Of a stretch of 64,000 bases of DNA, positions 50,464 to 58,224 are shown one piece after another (the first letter of the stretch is position 1; each line of letters starts with the position of its first letter). The notes under the pieces are model-generated. The model was not told the DNA's origin and made no database searches. It saw nothing but the letters and a program-made list of their open reading frames with translations. The stretch is from Peiella sedimenti (GTDB lineage Bacteria; Pseudomonadota; Alphaproteobacteria; Caulobacterales; Caulobacteraceae), in assembly GCF_030504955.1 (NCBI RefSeq), contig NZ_JAUKTR010000005.1, positions 124,001-188,000 of the forward strand. The letters run 5' to 3'. Both the position numbers and the translations under genes were made by a program.

Positions 50464-51491
50464 GAAAGTATCTGGGGCCAGTCCTGGCCGCCCTTCTGGC
50501 CGCCTGCGCCACGACGCCCGAGGTGGGCTGGCAGGCGCGCCACGCCGCCAACGAACTGGCGCGCGAGGCCGTGCGCTTCGCCGAGCAACCCCTGCCCAAC
50601 GCCTGGACGCCGGTGGAGACCACGACGGCGCCGGTGGCCCTGAACGCGCCCATCTACGAAGATGGCGGCGCGGCCCTCGTCTTTGCGGGCGGCGTCGAGA
50701 TCAGATCGGACTTCAACCGCTTCCATGGCCTGTCGGACATCGACTTCGCCGCCGACGGCCGCACCTTCTGGTCCATCGTCGATGAGGGCCTTCTGGTGCG
50801 CGGCCGTGTGGTGCTGGACGCGCAGGGTCGCCTGACCGGCGTCGAGGGAATCGAGACCCGCCCCCTGACCGATCCGGACGGCCAGAGCCTGATCCCAAAG
50901 TATCTGGCCGACGCCGAAGGCATGGCCCTGACGCCTGACGGCGAACTGCTCGTCAGCTTCGAGCGGGAGCATCGCGTCTGGCGCTACGACCCCGACGACG
51001 GCCGCTGGCTGGGCGAGCGGGTCATCCCGGACTTCGCCTTCCCCGAGAACGACGGCATGGAGGGCATCGCCGCCGCCCGTCTCCAGGGCGCCTACTGGGC
51101 CACGGGCGAGAACGGCGGCTGGTGGCTGTGCCGCATCGAGGCCTGCGAGACCGTCATGGCCCCTCCCGCCGCGGCGCCCGGCGAAGACGCCCTGCGCGTC
51201 ACCTCGCTGGACGCCAACCCGGTGGCGGACACCATCTTCGTGCTCGAGCGCGCCTATCACGCCAGCCGGAACACCAACACGATCCGCATTTCGCAGCTTC
51301 ACGGCGCGGATCAGTCACGCGCCAATCCGTGGGAACGGCTGGCCGAGTTCACGGCGCCCGCCACGGTCGACAACTTCGAGGGCATAGCGGCCGTCCGCCG
51401 CCCGGACGGGGGCGTGCGCCTCTACATCCTCTCGGACGACAACTTCAATCCGGGACAGCGCACCCTGCTGATGGCCTTCGACGTGCGCTAG
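50460..51491 (+). CDS. Esterase-like phytase-domain lipoprotein
   Basis: 343 residues from a GTG at 50460, coupled to cobT. The signal peptide carries the lipobox L-A-A-C near residue 16, so the product is probably a lipoprotein. The phytase-like domain (Pfam-type beta-propeller, often called esterase-like activity of phytase) shows [31 protein letters not shown] and N-F-E-G-I-A-A-V. It is unrelated in sequence to the phytase at 34008. Its link to cobT is positional; biochemical function is unknown. Confidence 0.85.
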   Translation: MRKYLGPVLAALLAACATTPEVGWQARHAANELAREAVRFAEQPLPNAWTPVETTTAPVALNAPIYEDGGAALVFAGGVEIRSDFNRFHGLSDIDFAADGRTFWSIVDEGLLVRGRVVLDAQGRLTGVEGIETRPLTDPDGQSLIPKYLADAEGMALTPDGELLVSFEREHRVWRYDPDDGRWLGERVIPDFAFPENDGMEGIAAARLQGAYWATGENGGWWLCRIEACETVMAPPAAAPGEDALRVTSLDANPVADTIFVLERAYHASRNTNTIRISQLHGADQSRANPWERLAEFTAPATVDNFEGIAAVRRPDGGVRLYILSDDNFNPGQRTLLMAFDVR

Positions 51492-51507
51492 GCGGCGTAT
51501 AGGGGGG

Positions 51508-51537
51508 CGTTTCAGGGGGGGGGGCCGTTTCAGGGGG
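51508..51537. repeat. Short direct repeat with a 10-G run
   Basis: CGTTTCAGGGGG occurs twice, starting at 51508 and 51526, with a run of ten G at 51515-51524. It lies between the phytase-like lipoprotein stop and the end of the convergent lysR-type gene, whose stop codon (51530-51532) is inside the second repeat. Confidence 0.6.
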
Positions 51538-52423
51538 CGACCACCTCGGCCTGGCGGAACTCCTCCACCAGCCAGTCCCGGAACCGCTCGATCAGGACGC
51601 GCTTGAGGCTGTCCTCGCGCCAGACGACGAAGTAGCCCCAGTCGACCGCGTGATCGATGTCGAACAGCCGCACCAGCCGGCCGCTCCTCAGGTCAGGCTG
51701 GGCCAGGGCCGAGCGCGCCAGGGCCACGCCCAGGCCTTCGACGGCCGCGTCCAGCATGTCGGAGCTGTCGTCGAAGACCAGCCCGCCCTGCGGCTCCTGC
51801 ATCTCCAGTCCGACGATGCGGCACCACAGGGTCCAGGTGCGCATGCGGTGGCGCAGCAGCGGCACGCGCCGAAGGTCCTCCAGCGTCTCGATCCCGTGCC
51901 GGTCGCGGAAGGCGGGACTGCACACGGGCAGCAGCGTCTCCTGGAACAGAGGGTCGGCGCGCACGCGCGGCCAGCTGCCCTCGCCATAGCGCAGCGCCAG
52001 GTCGACGCCGTCGGTGGTGAAGTCCGCCAGCCGCTCCTCGCTGCGAATGTCCAGCGTCACCGACGGATAGCGGCTGGTGAACCGATCCAGACGCGGCGCC
52101 AGCATGCGACGGAAAAAGGACGACAGGGTCGAGATGACCAGGGTCGAGGGCGAGCTTTCGGCCTCCAGCCGGTTCACCGCCTGGCGCAGCAGGCCGACCG
52201 CCTCGGCCACCTCGCCGGCCAGCCGCTCGGCGGCCGGGGTCGGCGCCATGCCCCGGCCCGCGCGATGGAACAGCTTGACCCCGAACTGCTCCTCCAGGGC
52301 CCGTATCTGGTGGCTGACCGCGCCGTGGGTCACGTGCAGTTCGGCCGCCGCGCGGCTGTAGCTGCGCAGGCGCACCGCCGCCTCAAGGGCGCGCAGGGTC
52401 GATAGCGGCGGAATGTGGGCCAT
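51530..52423 (-). CDS. LysR-type transcriptional regulator (GcvA-like)
   Basis: 297 residues. The winged helix-turn-helix (residues ~6-65) reads P-L-S-T-L-R-A-L-E-A-A-V-R-L-R-S-Y-S-R-A-A-A-E-L-H-V-T-H-G-A-V-S-H split over the typical LysR pattern, close to the GcvA subgroup. The effector-binding domain follows with V-T-L-D-I-R-S-E-E-R-L-A-D and L-R-Y-G-E-G-S-W-P. LysR proteins usually regulate the divergent gene. The divergent neighbour is the small exported protein at 52592, and two dyads lie between them. Confidence 0.92.
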   Translation of the reverse strand: MAHIPPLSTLRALEAAVRLRSYSRAAAELHVTHGAVSHQIRALEEQFGVKLFHRAGRGMAPTPAAERLAGEVAEAVGLLRQAVNRLEAESSPSTLVISTLSSFFRRMLAPRLDRFTSRYPSVTLDIRSEERLADFTTDGVDLALRYGEGSWPRVRADPLFQETLLPVCSPAFRDRHGIETLEDLRRVPLLRHRMRTWTLWCRIVGLEMQEPQGGLVFDDSSDMLDAAVEGLGVALARSALAQPDLRSGRLVRLFDIDHAVDWGYFVVWREDSLKRVLIERFRDWLVEEFRQAEVVAP

Positions 52424-52448
52424 ATGTGAGCTGCGCTATCAGAACATA

Positions 52449-52477
52449 CGAGAAACTCTCGTTCGCCAGGACGAACG
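52449..52477. promoter_or_regulatory. Overlapping dyads upstream of the LysR gene
   Basis: CGAGA-AAC-TCTCG (52449-52461) and CGTTCG-CCAGGA-CGAACG (52460-52477) are adjacent perfect inverted repeats 26-54 bp upstream of the LysR start. They are candidate autoregulatory LysR sites. The rest of 52424-52591 shows no gene. Confidence 0.5.
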
Positions 52478-52591
52478 GCCACGCCTAGATAGCAGGGCAT
52501 CGAAACCTTGCAAGACAAGGACGACGCGGGGAGGCGCAAGTGCGTTTCGCGCGAACGCCCAAGCCTTGCCCTGACTTAAGGGAGATTAACA

Positions 52592-52954
52592 ATGACTCGT
52601 CTGCGTCGCCTGCCCGCCCCCGGCGTTCTCGCCGCCCTGCTGGCCATGATGGTCCTGCTGCCCATCGCCTTCGCCGCCAACGCACAGACGCCGGGCCGCC
52701 TGACGGACTCCGCCTTCATCAAGGCGTCCCAGTGCGCCGGCTGGGCCCAGGTGCTGTCCGAGGACGCCTCCATCCAGCAGCTGATCCGCGAGCAGTCCTC
52801 GCGCCGTATCGAGGTTGTCCGCAACCGCGCCGAAGCCGCTCAGGCCGACGCCGCGCGTGAGGCGCGCCGCAGCCAGGGACTGACGCGCCAAGCCCTTTCG
52901 GAGCGCCTCGCTTCCGAATGCGCCACGTTCGAACTGTCCGCACGGTCGAACTAG
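52592..52954 (+). CDS. Small exported protein of unknown function
   Basis: 120 residues. GGGAG lies about 7 bp before the ATG. The Sec signal peptide (residues ~1-32) has R-L-R-R, a hydrophobic core L-A-A-L-L-A-M-M-V-L-L-P-I-A-F-A and the cleavage-like A-N-A-Q. The mature part has two Cys (A-S-Q-C-A-G-W and A-S-E-C-A-T-F), which could form a disulfide, around a helical segment rich in Arg, Glu and Ala. I do not recognise the family. A strong terminator follows, so it is a single-gene transcript. Confidence 0.75.
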   Translation: MTRLRRLPAPGVLAALLAMMVLLPIAFAANAQTPGRLTDSAFIKASQCAGWAQVLSEDASIQQLIREQSSRRIEVVRNRAEAAQADAAREARRSQGLTRQALSERLASECATFELSARSN

Positions 52955-52966
52955 GCGTTCCTCCCC

Positions 52967-53010
52967 GCGGCCGGCCGGAGCCCCAGTCCCTCCGCGCCGG
53001 CCGCTTTTTT
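52967..53010 (+). terminator. Rho-independent terminator after the small exported protein
   Basis: GCGGCCGGC (52967-52975) pairs with GCCGGCCGC (52996-53004), followed by six T (53005-53010). It lies 12 bp after the stop of the gene at 52592. Confidence 0.9.
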
Positions 53011-53112
53011 GGCTGGATACGCACGCCCCGGCGGCAGGGTCTAGACTTTGGACATGCAGCCTCGTCGCCCTCGCCAGGCAGCCGCCGTGGACGCCTCTAC
53101 GCCGACGAACAT

Positions 53113-53152
53113 TGGCGCGGTTTGGCGCGATCTGGCGCGGTTTGGCGCCCCG
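53113..53152 (+). repeat. Four 10-bp tandem repeats upstream of the oxidase gene
   Basis: TGGCGCGGTT, TGGCGCGATC, TGGCGCGGTT and TGGCGCCCCG lie head to tail. The 10-bp period puts each unit on the same face of the helix. They lie 65-104 bp before the start at 53217, in the gap 53011-53216, which holds no convincing gene. Confidence 0.6.
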
Positions 53153-53216
53153 TTTTCGCTCGGCGCCCCGCCAGCTAGGCTCCCTCGCGCGTTGAGTCGC
53201 GAGGAGGACCCCCTGC

Positions 53217-54326
53217 ATGAGCCAGTTCGACATCGACGCCGTGGTGGTGGGCGCGGGGGCGGTGGGCCTGGCCTGCGCCTACGCCCTGTCCGCGCGCGGC
53301 CTGTCGGTGATCGTGCTGGAGAAGGAGGGCGGCATCGGCCAGGGGATCTCCTCGCGCAACTCCGAGGTGATCCACGGCGGCCTCTACTACCCGGCCGGAT
53401 CGCTCAAGGCCCGCTTCTGCGTCGAGGGACGGCGCAAACTCTACGCCTTCCTCGAAAAGCACGGCGTCGATTACGAGCGCTGCGGCAAGCTGGTCGTCGC
53501 GACGGAGCCTGACGAGCTCGAACGCCTGGACGCCATCCTCGCCTCGGCCCTGGCCAACGGCGTCGAGGGCATGGAGCGCCTGACCGCCGAAGAGGCGCGG
53601 GCGATGGAGCCCGAACTCCGCGCCGCCGGAGCTCTGCTGTCGCCGGAAAGCGGCGTCTTCGACAGCCACGGCTACATGCTGGCCCTGGAGGGCGAGATCG
53701 AGAAACACGGCGGCGCCATCGCGCTGAACACGCCCTTCGAGGGCGCGCGGCCTCTGCCGGACGGCGGCTTCGAGGTGCGGGCCGGGGGACCTGAACCCAC
53801 CACCCTCACCACGGGCCGGCTGGTGATCGCCGCAGGTCTGGGCGCGCAGGACTGCGCGGCGCGGATCGAGAGCTTTCCGCCCGGACAGATCCCCGCCCTG
53901 CACTTCGGCAAGGGGTCCTACTTTCTCTACGCGGGCAAGGCGCCCTTCTCGCGCCTGGTCTATCCGCTGCCCATCCCCGGCGCGCTCGGCACCCACTACC
54001 GCCGCGACCTGGGCGGGCAGGCGCGCTTCGGCCCCGACCTGGAGTTCGTGGAGCACGAGGACTACACGGTCGATCCCGCGCGGGCCGACGGCTTCTACGC
54101 CTATGTGCGCCGCTTCTGGCCGGGGCTGCCGGACGGGGCGCTCAGCCCCGACTACGCCGGCATCCGGCCGAAGCTGCACGGACCGGGACAACCCCAGCCG
54201 GACTTTGTCCTGATGGATCGGGCGGGTCACGGCCTGCCGGGCCTGATGGCCCTGTTCGGGATCGAGAGCCCCGGCCTGACCTCGTCCCTCGCCATCGGCG
54301 AGGCGGTGGCGGACGCTCTGGTCTAG
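53217..54326 (+). CDS. FAD-dependent oxidoreductase, L-2-hydroxyglutarate oxidase-like
   Basis: 369 residues; GAGGAGG lies upstream of the ATG. The FAD-binding loop is V-V-V-G-A-G-A-V-G-L-A-C near residue 9. S-S-R-N-S-E-V-I-H-G-G-L-Y-Y and S-L-K-A-R-F-C-V-E-G are typical of the L2HGDH/LhgO group of the DAO superfamily, as is the C-terminal G-I-E-S-P-G-L-T-S-S-L-A-I-G. Such enzymes oxidise L-2-hydroxyglutarate to 2-oxoglutarate at the membrane. Glycine/glycerol-type substrates cannot be fully excluded. Confidence 0.87.
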   Translation: MSQFDIDAVVVGAGAVGLACAYALSARGLSVIVLEKEGGIGQGISSRNSEVIHGGLYYPAGSLKARFCVEGRRKLYAFLEKHGVDYERCGKLVVATEPDELERLDAILASALANGVEGMERLTAEEARAMEPELRAAGALLSPESGVFDSHGYMLALEGEIEKHGGAIALNTPFEGARPLPDGGFEVRAGGPEPTTLTTGRLVIAAGLGAQDCAARIESFPPGQIPALHFGKGSYFLYAGKAPFSRLVYPLPIPGALGTHYRRDLGGQARFGPDLEFVEHEDYTVDPARADGFYAYVRRFWPGLPDGALSPDYAGIRPKLHGPGQPQPDFVLMDRAGHGLPGLMALFGIESPGLTSSLAIGEAVADALV

Positions 54327-54383
54327 GGCTCTGAACCGAAATCTGAGTCTCGTCGGCGCGCGGCCTGCTCAACCGATTTCGAT

Positions 54384-54983
54384 CTAGAGCGCCGGGTGGG
54401 TCTCGCGGAAGCTGGGCGTCTGCTCCAGCGCCTCGGACAGGCGCACCAGGTTCGGGCGGCCCACACGCCAGTCGAACTCGGGATGCCGGAAGCCGACCCA
54501 GGTGACGGCGCAGGCCGCGGTGATCACGCCCATGTCCAGCCGCTCGGGCGACAGGTTCGCCGCCTCCAGCGCATCCAGGGCGCGGCCCAGCCGGTCCCGC
54601 CAGCGGTCCATCCAGGTCTGGGAGCGCTCGCCCTCGGGCCGCCGCTTCTCCAGCACCCACTTCACGCCCATCTCCATGGCCCCATTGCCCAGGATCTCGA
54701 TGCGCTTGACCGCCAGCCGCTCGGGCCCATCGAGGGGCAGCAGGCGCGGCCCGGAGCCCAGCCCGTCGAGGTACTCGCAGATCAGGGGACTGTCCGTGAT
54801 CGGAAGACCGTCCTCGGCGATCAGAGCCGGAACCTGGTCCAGCGGATTGCAGGCGGCCAGATCGGGCGCGGTCCCGTAAAGGTCGACCACCACCTCTTCG
54901 ACGCGGTCGGCCAGACCCTTCTCGCGCGCCACGATGCGGCACTTGCGGGCATAGGGGCTGGGGATGGTGATGTAGAGCTTCAT
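54384..54983 (-). CDS. Glutathione S-transferase family protein
   Basis: 199 residues from the ATG at 54983. The thioredoxin-like N-domain has I-T-I-P-S-P-Y-A-R-K-C-R-I-V with Ser at the glutathione-activating position, then N-P-L-D-Q-V-P-A-L-I and D-S-P-L-I-C-E-Y-L-D-G-L binding glutathione. The C-domain is all helical. It lies 14 bp after a VOC-family gene on the same strand; GST and glyoxalase-type genes commonly cooperate in detoxification, but substrates are unknown. Confidence 0.92.
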   Translation of the reverse strand: MKLYITIPSPYARKCRIVAREKGLADRVEEVVVDLYGTAPDLAACNPLDQVPALIAEDGLPITDSPLICEYLDGLGSGPRLLPLDGPERLAVKRIEILGNGAMEMGVKWVLEKRRPEGERSQTWMDRWRDRLGRALDALEAANLSPERLDMGVITAACAVTWVGFRHPEFDWRVGRPNLVRLSEALEQTPSFRETHPAL

Positions 54984-54997
54984 GCGGGGACCGCCCA

Positions 54998-55372
54998 TCA
55001 GTGCATCGTCTCCGCCACGATCTCGATCTTGTTGCCGTCCGGGTCCAGAAAGACCGTACCGAAATAGTCTGGGGCGATGTCCGGGTGCGAACCCGCGGCG
55101 CGGATCATGGTCGCTCCCCCTGCCTCGGCCGCCGCGCCGGCGGCCGCCACCGCCTGCCGGTCCGAAGCCCTGAAGGCGATATGCGCGCCCAGGCCCGCCA
55201 CCTGATCGCCCGTCACCGGATAAAGCCAGAAGGCCCGCTGGCCGCCCGGGCCATAGGCCAGCTCGCGATCGTTGGACCAGGAAAGGCCCGCGCCCAGCGG
55301 CGCGAAGACCGCATCGTAGAAGCCGCGCGCTGACGCGAGATCCCGCACGCCGATGGACAGGTGGTCGAACAT
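54998..55372 (-). CDS. VOC family protein (glyoxalase/bleomycin-resistance fold)
   Basis: 124 residues. It starts F-D-H-L-S-I-G-V-R-D-L-A-S-A-R-G-F-Y, with the first metal-ligand His at position 4, and ends F-L-D-P-D-G-N-K-I-E-I-V with the last ligand Glu. The fold is shared by glyoxalase I, dioxygenases and resistance proteins. It is upstream of the GST gene and probably cotranscribed with it. The exact reaction is unknown. Confidence 0.9.
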   Translation of the reverse strand: MFDHLSIGVRDLASARGFYDAVFAPLGAGLSWSNDRELAYGPGGQRAFWLYPVTGDQVAGLGAHIAFRASDRQAVAAAGAAAEAGGATMIRAAGSHPDIAPDYFGTVFLDPDGNKIEIVAETMH

Positions 55373-55477
55373 GGATCCTCACTCCCCGTGGCTCAGCTTG
55401 CTGAACATCGGCGCGGCGCTGGCCTTACGCAAGGCCGGGGTTAAGGTGGCGATCTTGCTGATTTGGAGAGGCGACCC

Positions 55478-57088
55478 ATGGCCGGACGGATGACGCGCAG
55501 GCAGGCCCTGCTGACGGGCGCGGGCTTTGCGGGCGCAGCGCCGTCGCTGGCCTGGGCGCGGACGCAAGGCGCCGACGCCGCCCTGGCCGATCAGGTCGAC
55601 GCCTTCGTGCGCGCGGCCCTCGCCGCGTGGCCGGACCAGCCGGGCCTCGGCGTCGCCGTGGTCAAGGACGGCGAGACCCTTCTCGCGCGGGGCTATGGCG
55701 TCAAGCGCAAGGGCTCGCCGGAGGCGGTCACCGAAACCACCCAGTTCGCCGTGGCGTCAAACACCAAGGCCATGACGGCCGCCCTGCTGGCCATGCTGGT
55801 GGACGAGGGCAAGGTCGCCTGGGACGCGCCGGTCAAGCGCTACCTGCCGGACTTCCGTCTGTCCGACCCGGTCATCACCCAGCTGATCACCGTGCGCGAC
55901 CTGCTCAGCCATCGGGCGGGCTTCGGCCTCGGCGCGGGCGATCTCCTGTTCTGGCCCAACAGCGACCGGTCGCGCGAACAGGTGCTGGCCGCCGTGCCCC
56001 ATGTGCCGATCGAGCACGGCTTCCGCGCCGGGTACCACTACTGCAACCTGATGTTCGTCCAGGCCGGCGCCGTGATCGAGGCGGTCACCGGCCAGCGTTT
56101 CGAGGATGTGCTGAAGACCCGCATCCTCGACCGGCTGGGCATGGGCGACACCGTCCCGCTGTGCAGTCAGGCCAGCTCGGCCTCGGCCAAGCCGCACGGC
56201 CGGGTCGGTCCGCCCTTGCGCTATCAGGGCGAGATGACGGTCCTGGCCGACAGCATCCCGGCGATCTGGAACTGGGACTCGGCCGCGGCCGCCGGCGGCG
56301 TGTGCACCACCGCCAGGGACTGGGCCCAGTGGATCAAGGTCCAGCTGGCGGCCGGCGAGGCGCCGGGCGGGCCGCGCCTGTGGAGCCAGGCCCAGGCCAA
56401 CGAGATGTGGAAGCCCAACATCATCTCCGGCTCCTCGCCCGGCCCGACGGCCGAGCTGCCCGGCCGCGCCATCGCCCAGACCTATGCCCTGGGCTGGGCG
56501 GTTCAGGATTACCGCGGCGAGCGGCTGGTCACCCACGGCGGCGGCGCCCCGGGCTTCATCTCGGCCACCCTCATGCTGCCGGGCCGGAACACGGGCTTCT
56601 CGGTCTTCTCCAACGCCGAGGAGGGCCTCCTGATGCGGACCCTGCGCAGCGGAATCGCCGACATCCTGATGGGCAAGGCCGGCTTTGACTGGATCGCCGA
56701 TTCCAAGCGGCTGGAGCGTGAAGGGACCGCCCGCTCGCTGACCGCCGCCGCCGAGATCGACGCCGCGCAGCGCGCCGGCGCGCAGCCCAGCCTGCCCCTG
56801 GCGGCCTATGCCGGGACCTGGCGGGACCCCTGGTACGGCGATGTGGCCATCACCCAGCGAGACGGCGGCCTGTGGCTGTCGATGACCCAAACGCCCGCCC
56901 TGCAAGGGCCGCTGGAGCCCTATGACGGCGAGACCTTCCGCACCCGCTTCCCCGACCGGCGCGAGGAGGACGCCTTCGTCACCTTCGAACTGGAGAACGG
57001 CCGCCCTGTGCGGGCGCGCATGCGCGGGGTCAGCCCCGACATCGACTTCTCGTACGACTATCAGGACCTCAGGCTGACCAGGATCTAG
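55478..57088 (+). CDS. Serine beta-lactamase-like hydrolase (class C fold), exported
   Basis: 536 residues from the ATG at 55478, with GGAGAGG 6 bp upstream; the TTG at 55463 is less likely. The N-terminus M-T-R-R-Q-A-L-L-T-G-A-G-F-A-G resembles a twin-arginine signal ending A-W-A. The beta-lactamase domain has the nucleophile motif A-S-N-T-K (S-x-x-K) near residue 95 and the tyrosine motif Y-H-Y-C-N (Y-x-N) near 190, then H-G-G-G-A-P-G-F in place of K-T-G. A C-terminal DUF3471-type domain begins near residue 440 (Y-A-G-T-W-R-D-P-W-Y-G). Such proteins are usually esterases or peptidases, not resistance enzymes. Confidence 0.9.
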   Translation: MAGRMTRRQALLTGAGFAGAAPSLAWARTQGADAALADQVDAFVRAALAAWPDQPGLGVAVVKDGETLLARGYGVKRKGSPEAVTETTQFAVASNTKAMTAALLAMLVDEGKVAWDAPVKRYLPDFRLSDPVITQLITVRDLLSHRAGFGLGAGDLLFWPNSDRSREQVLAAVPHVPIEHGFRAGYHYCNLMFVQAGAVIEAVTGQRFEDVLKTRILDRLGMGDTVPLCSQASSASAKPHGRVGPPLRYQGEMTVLADSIPAIWNWDSAAAAGGVCTTARDWAQWIKVQLAAGEAPGGPRLWSQAQANEMWKPNIISGSSPGPTAELPGRAIAQTYALGWAVQDYRGERLVTHGGGAPGFISATLMLPGRNTGFSVFSNAEEGLLMRTLRSGIADILMGKAGFDWIADSKRLEREGTARSLTAAAEIDAAQRAGAQPSLPLAAYAGTWRDPWYGDVAITQRDGGLWLSMTQTPALQGPLEPYDGETFRTRFPDRREEDAFVTFELENGRPVRARMRGVSPDIDFSYDYQDLRLTRI

Positions 57089-58173
57089 CGCAGGCGCACG
57101 CCCGGCGTCGGCTCCAGCACGCCGGCCACGGCCCAGCCGCCTCCGAACTCGTCGCTGACCACCAGGACCAGCTCGTTCGCGCCGGGCCTCAGATCCAGCA
57201 GCAGCGTGTCGTAAAGGCCCACCGTGCCCAAGAAGCGATAGTCCCGCGAGCCGTAGGTGTCGTCGCCGCGATATATCAGCCGCCCGTTCAGGAAGACCGA
57301 CGCCTTGTCGCTGAAGCCGAAGCGGAAAGGCGCCTGGGCCGGCCGATCAGCGTAGAGAGTCAGCCGCGCCAGGGCGCTGCGCGAGCCGTCCGGCGAGGCC
57401 GAAGCGCGGGCGAGGTTGGCGATCCCTCGGGCCTCCACCTCGACGGGGGTGAAGCGAACGGCCGACAGATCGTCGGTCGCCGCCAGCGCCAGGGCTTCAG
57501 CCTCGGCCATGCCCTGCGACACCTGCCAGACGCGAACCGTCCCATCAGGGTCGGCGGGCGCCGCCTCCCTTGGCCTTGGATCAGCCATGGGCCGCGCCTC
57601 GTAGCGGAAGTCCGACACCCAGGCCTCGGCGAAGGAGGTGGACAGGCCGATGAAGCCGGCCTGCGGCTCACGCAGCAGGTCGCCGATATGCAGCGGCGGC
57701 TGGCCGTCGATGCTGACGAGCGCGGAGTCCTCGTAGACCTCGACCCGCACGGGCATCCAGGCGTCGAAGCGATAGGTCCAGGGACGGGACCAGGCCTCGC
57801 CGTAGAGGATCTGCCACGCCGTCGATCCGTTGATCACGGGCTGGTACTGGCTGGCGTCGGGATTGCCGCTCTGGTGGGGGCGAAAATAGACGTTCTCGTA
57901 GTTGGCCGCGTCTTGCCCCCGGAAGACCACGCCGGAAAAGCCGCGCGAGCGTGGAAGCGCGATGTCGAACTCGATGACGCCTGTCCGAAAGTCGGCATCG
58001 GGCAGCACGATCATCCCCGCCTGCAGGCGCAAGGCCGGGCGTCCAAGATGCACCCCGCGCTCCACGCGCGCCGCGCTCATGTCCCATCGCGGCGAGTCGA
58101 ACGGCGCCGCCACGGGCTGCGCCAGAACGGGGAAGGCCCCGAGGAGGCCCAGGATCAGTATCGCCAGTCGCAT
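57085..58173 (-). CDS. Exported protein with concanavalin-like (DUF1080-type) domain
   Basis: 362 residues from the ATG at 58173, with GGGAG 7 bp upstream. A signal peptide ends V-L-A-Q-P. The region ~20-190 resembles the LamG/3-keto-disaccharide hydrolase jelly roll: F-R-T-G-V-I-E-F-D-I-A-L-P, F-S-G-V-V-F-R-G-Q and Y-E-N-V-Y-F-R-P-H-Q-S-G. A second beta domain follows with S-V-F-L-N-G-R-L-I-Y-R-G-D. Carbohydrate binding is plausible, but no catalytic residues can be assigned. It converges on the serine hydrolase with a 4-bp overlap. Confidence 0.72.
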   Translation of the reverse strand: MRLAILILGLLGAFPVLAQPVAAPFDSPRWDMSAARVERGVHLGRPALRLQAGMIVLPDADFRTGVIEFDIALPRSRGFSGVVFRGQDAANYENVYFRPHQSGNPDASQYQPVINGSTAWQILYGEAWSRPWTYRFDAWMPVRVEVYEDSALVSIDGQPPLHIGDLLREPQAGFIGLSTSFAEAWVSDFRYEARPMADPRPREAAPADPDGTVRVWQVSQGMAEAEALALAATDDLSAVRFTPVEVEARGIANLARASASPDGSRSALARLTLYADRPAQAPFRFGFSDKASVFLNGRLIYRGDDTYGSRDYRFLGTVGLYDTLLLDLRPGANELVLVVSDEFGGGWAVAGVLEPTPGVRLR

Positions 58174-58224
58174 GCCCATCTCCCTCACGAAGGCAAGGCT
58201 GGCACGCAGCTGGCCCAGCTCAAG

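Noticed and set aside
52442-52456. LexA-like GAAC-N7-AAAC near the LysR start
   Set aside because: One mismatch in a short motif; no SOS gene adjacent.
52576-52589. CtrA-like TTAA pair before the small exported protein
   Set aside because: Spacing is 6, not the 7 of the CtrA consensus, and it overlaps the ribosome-binding site.
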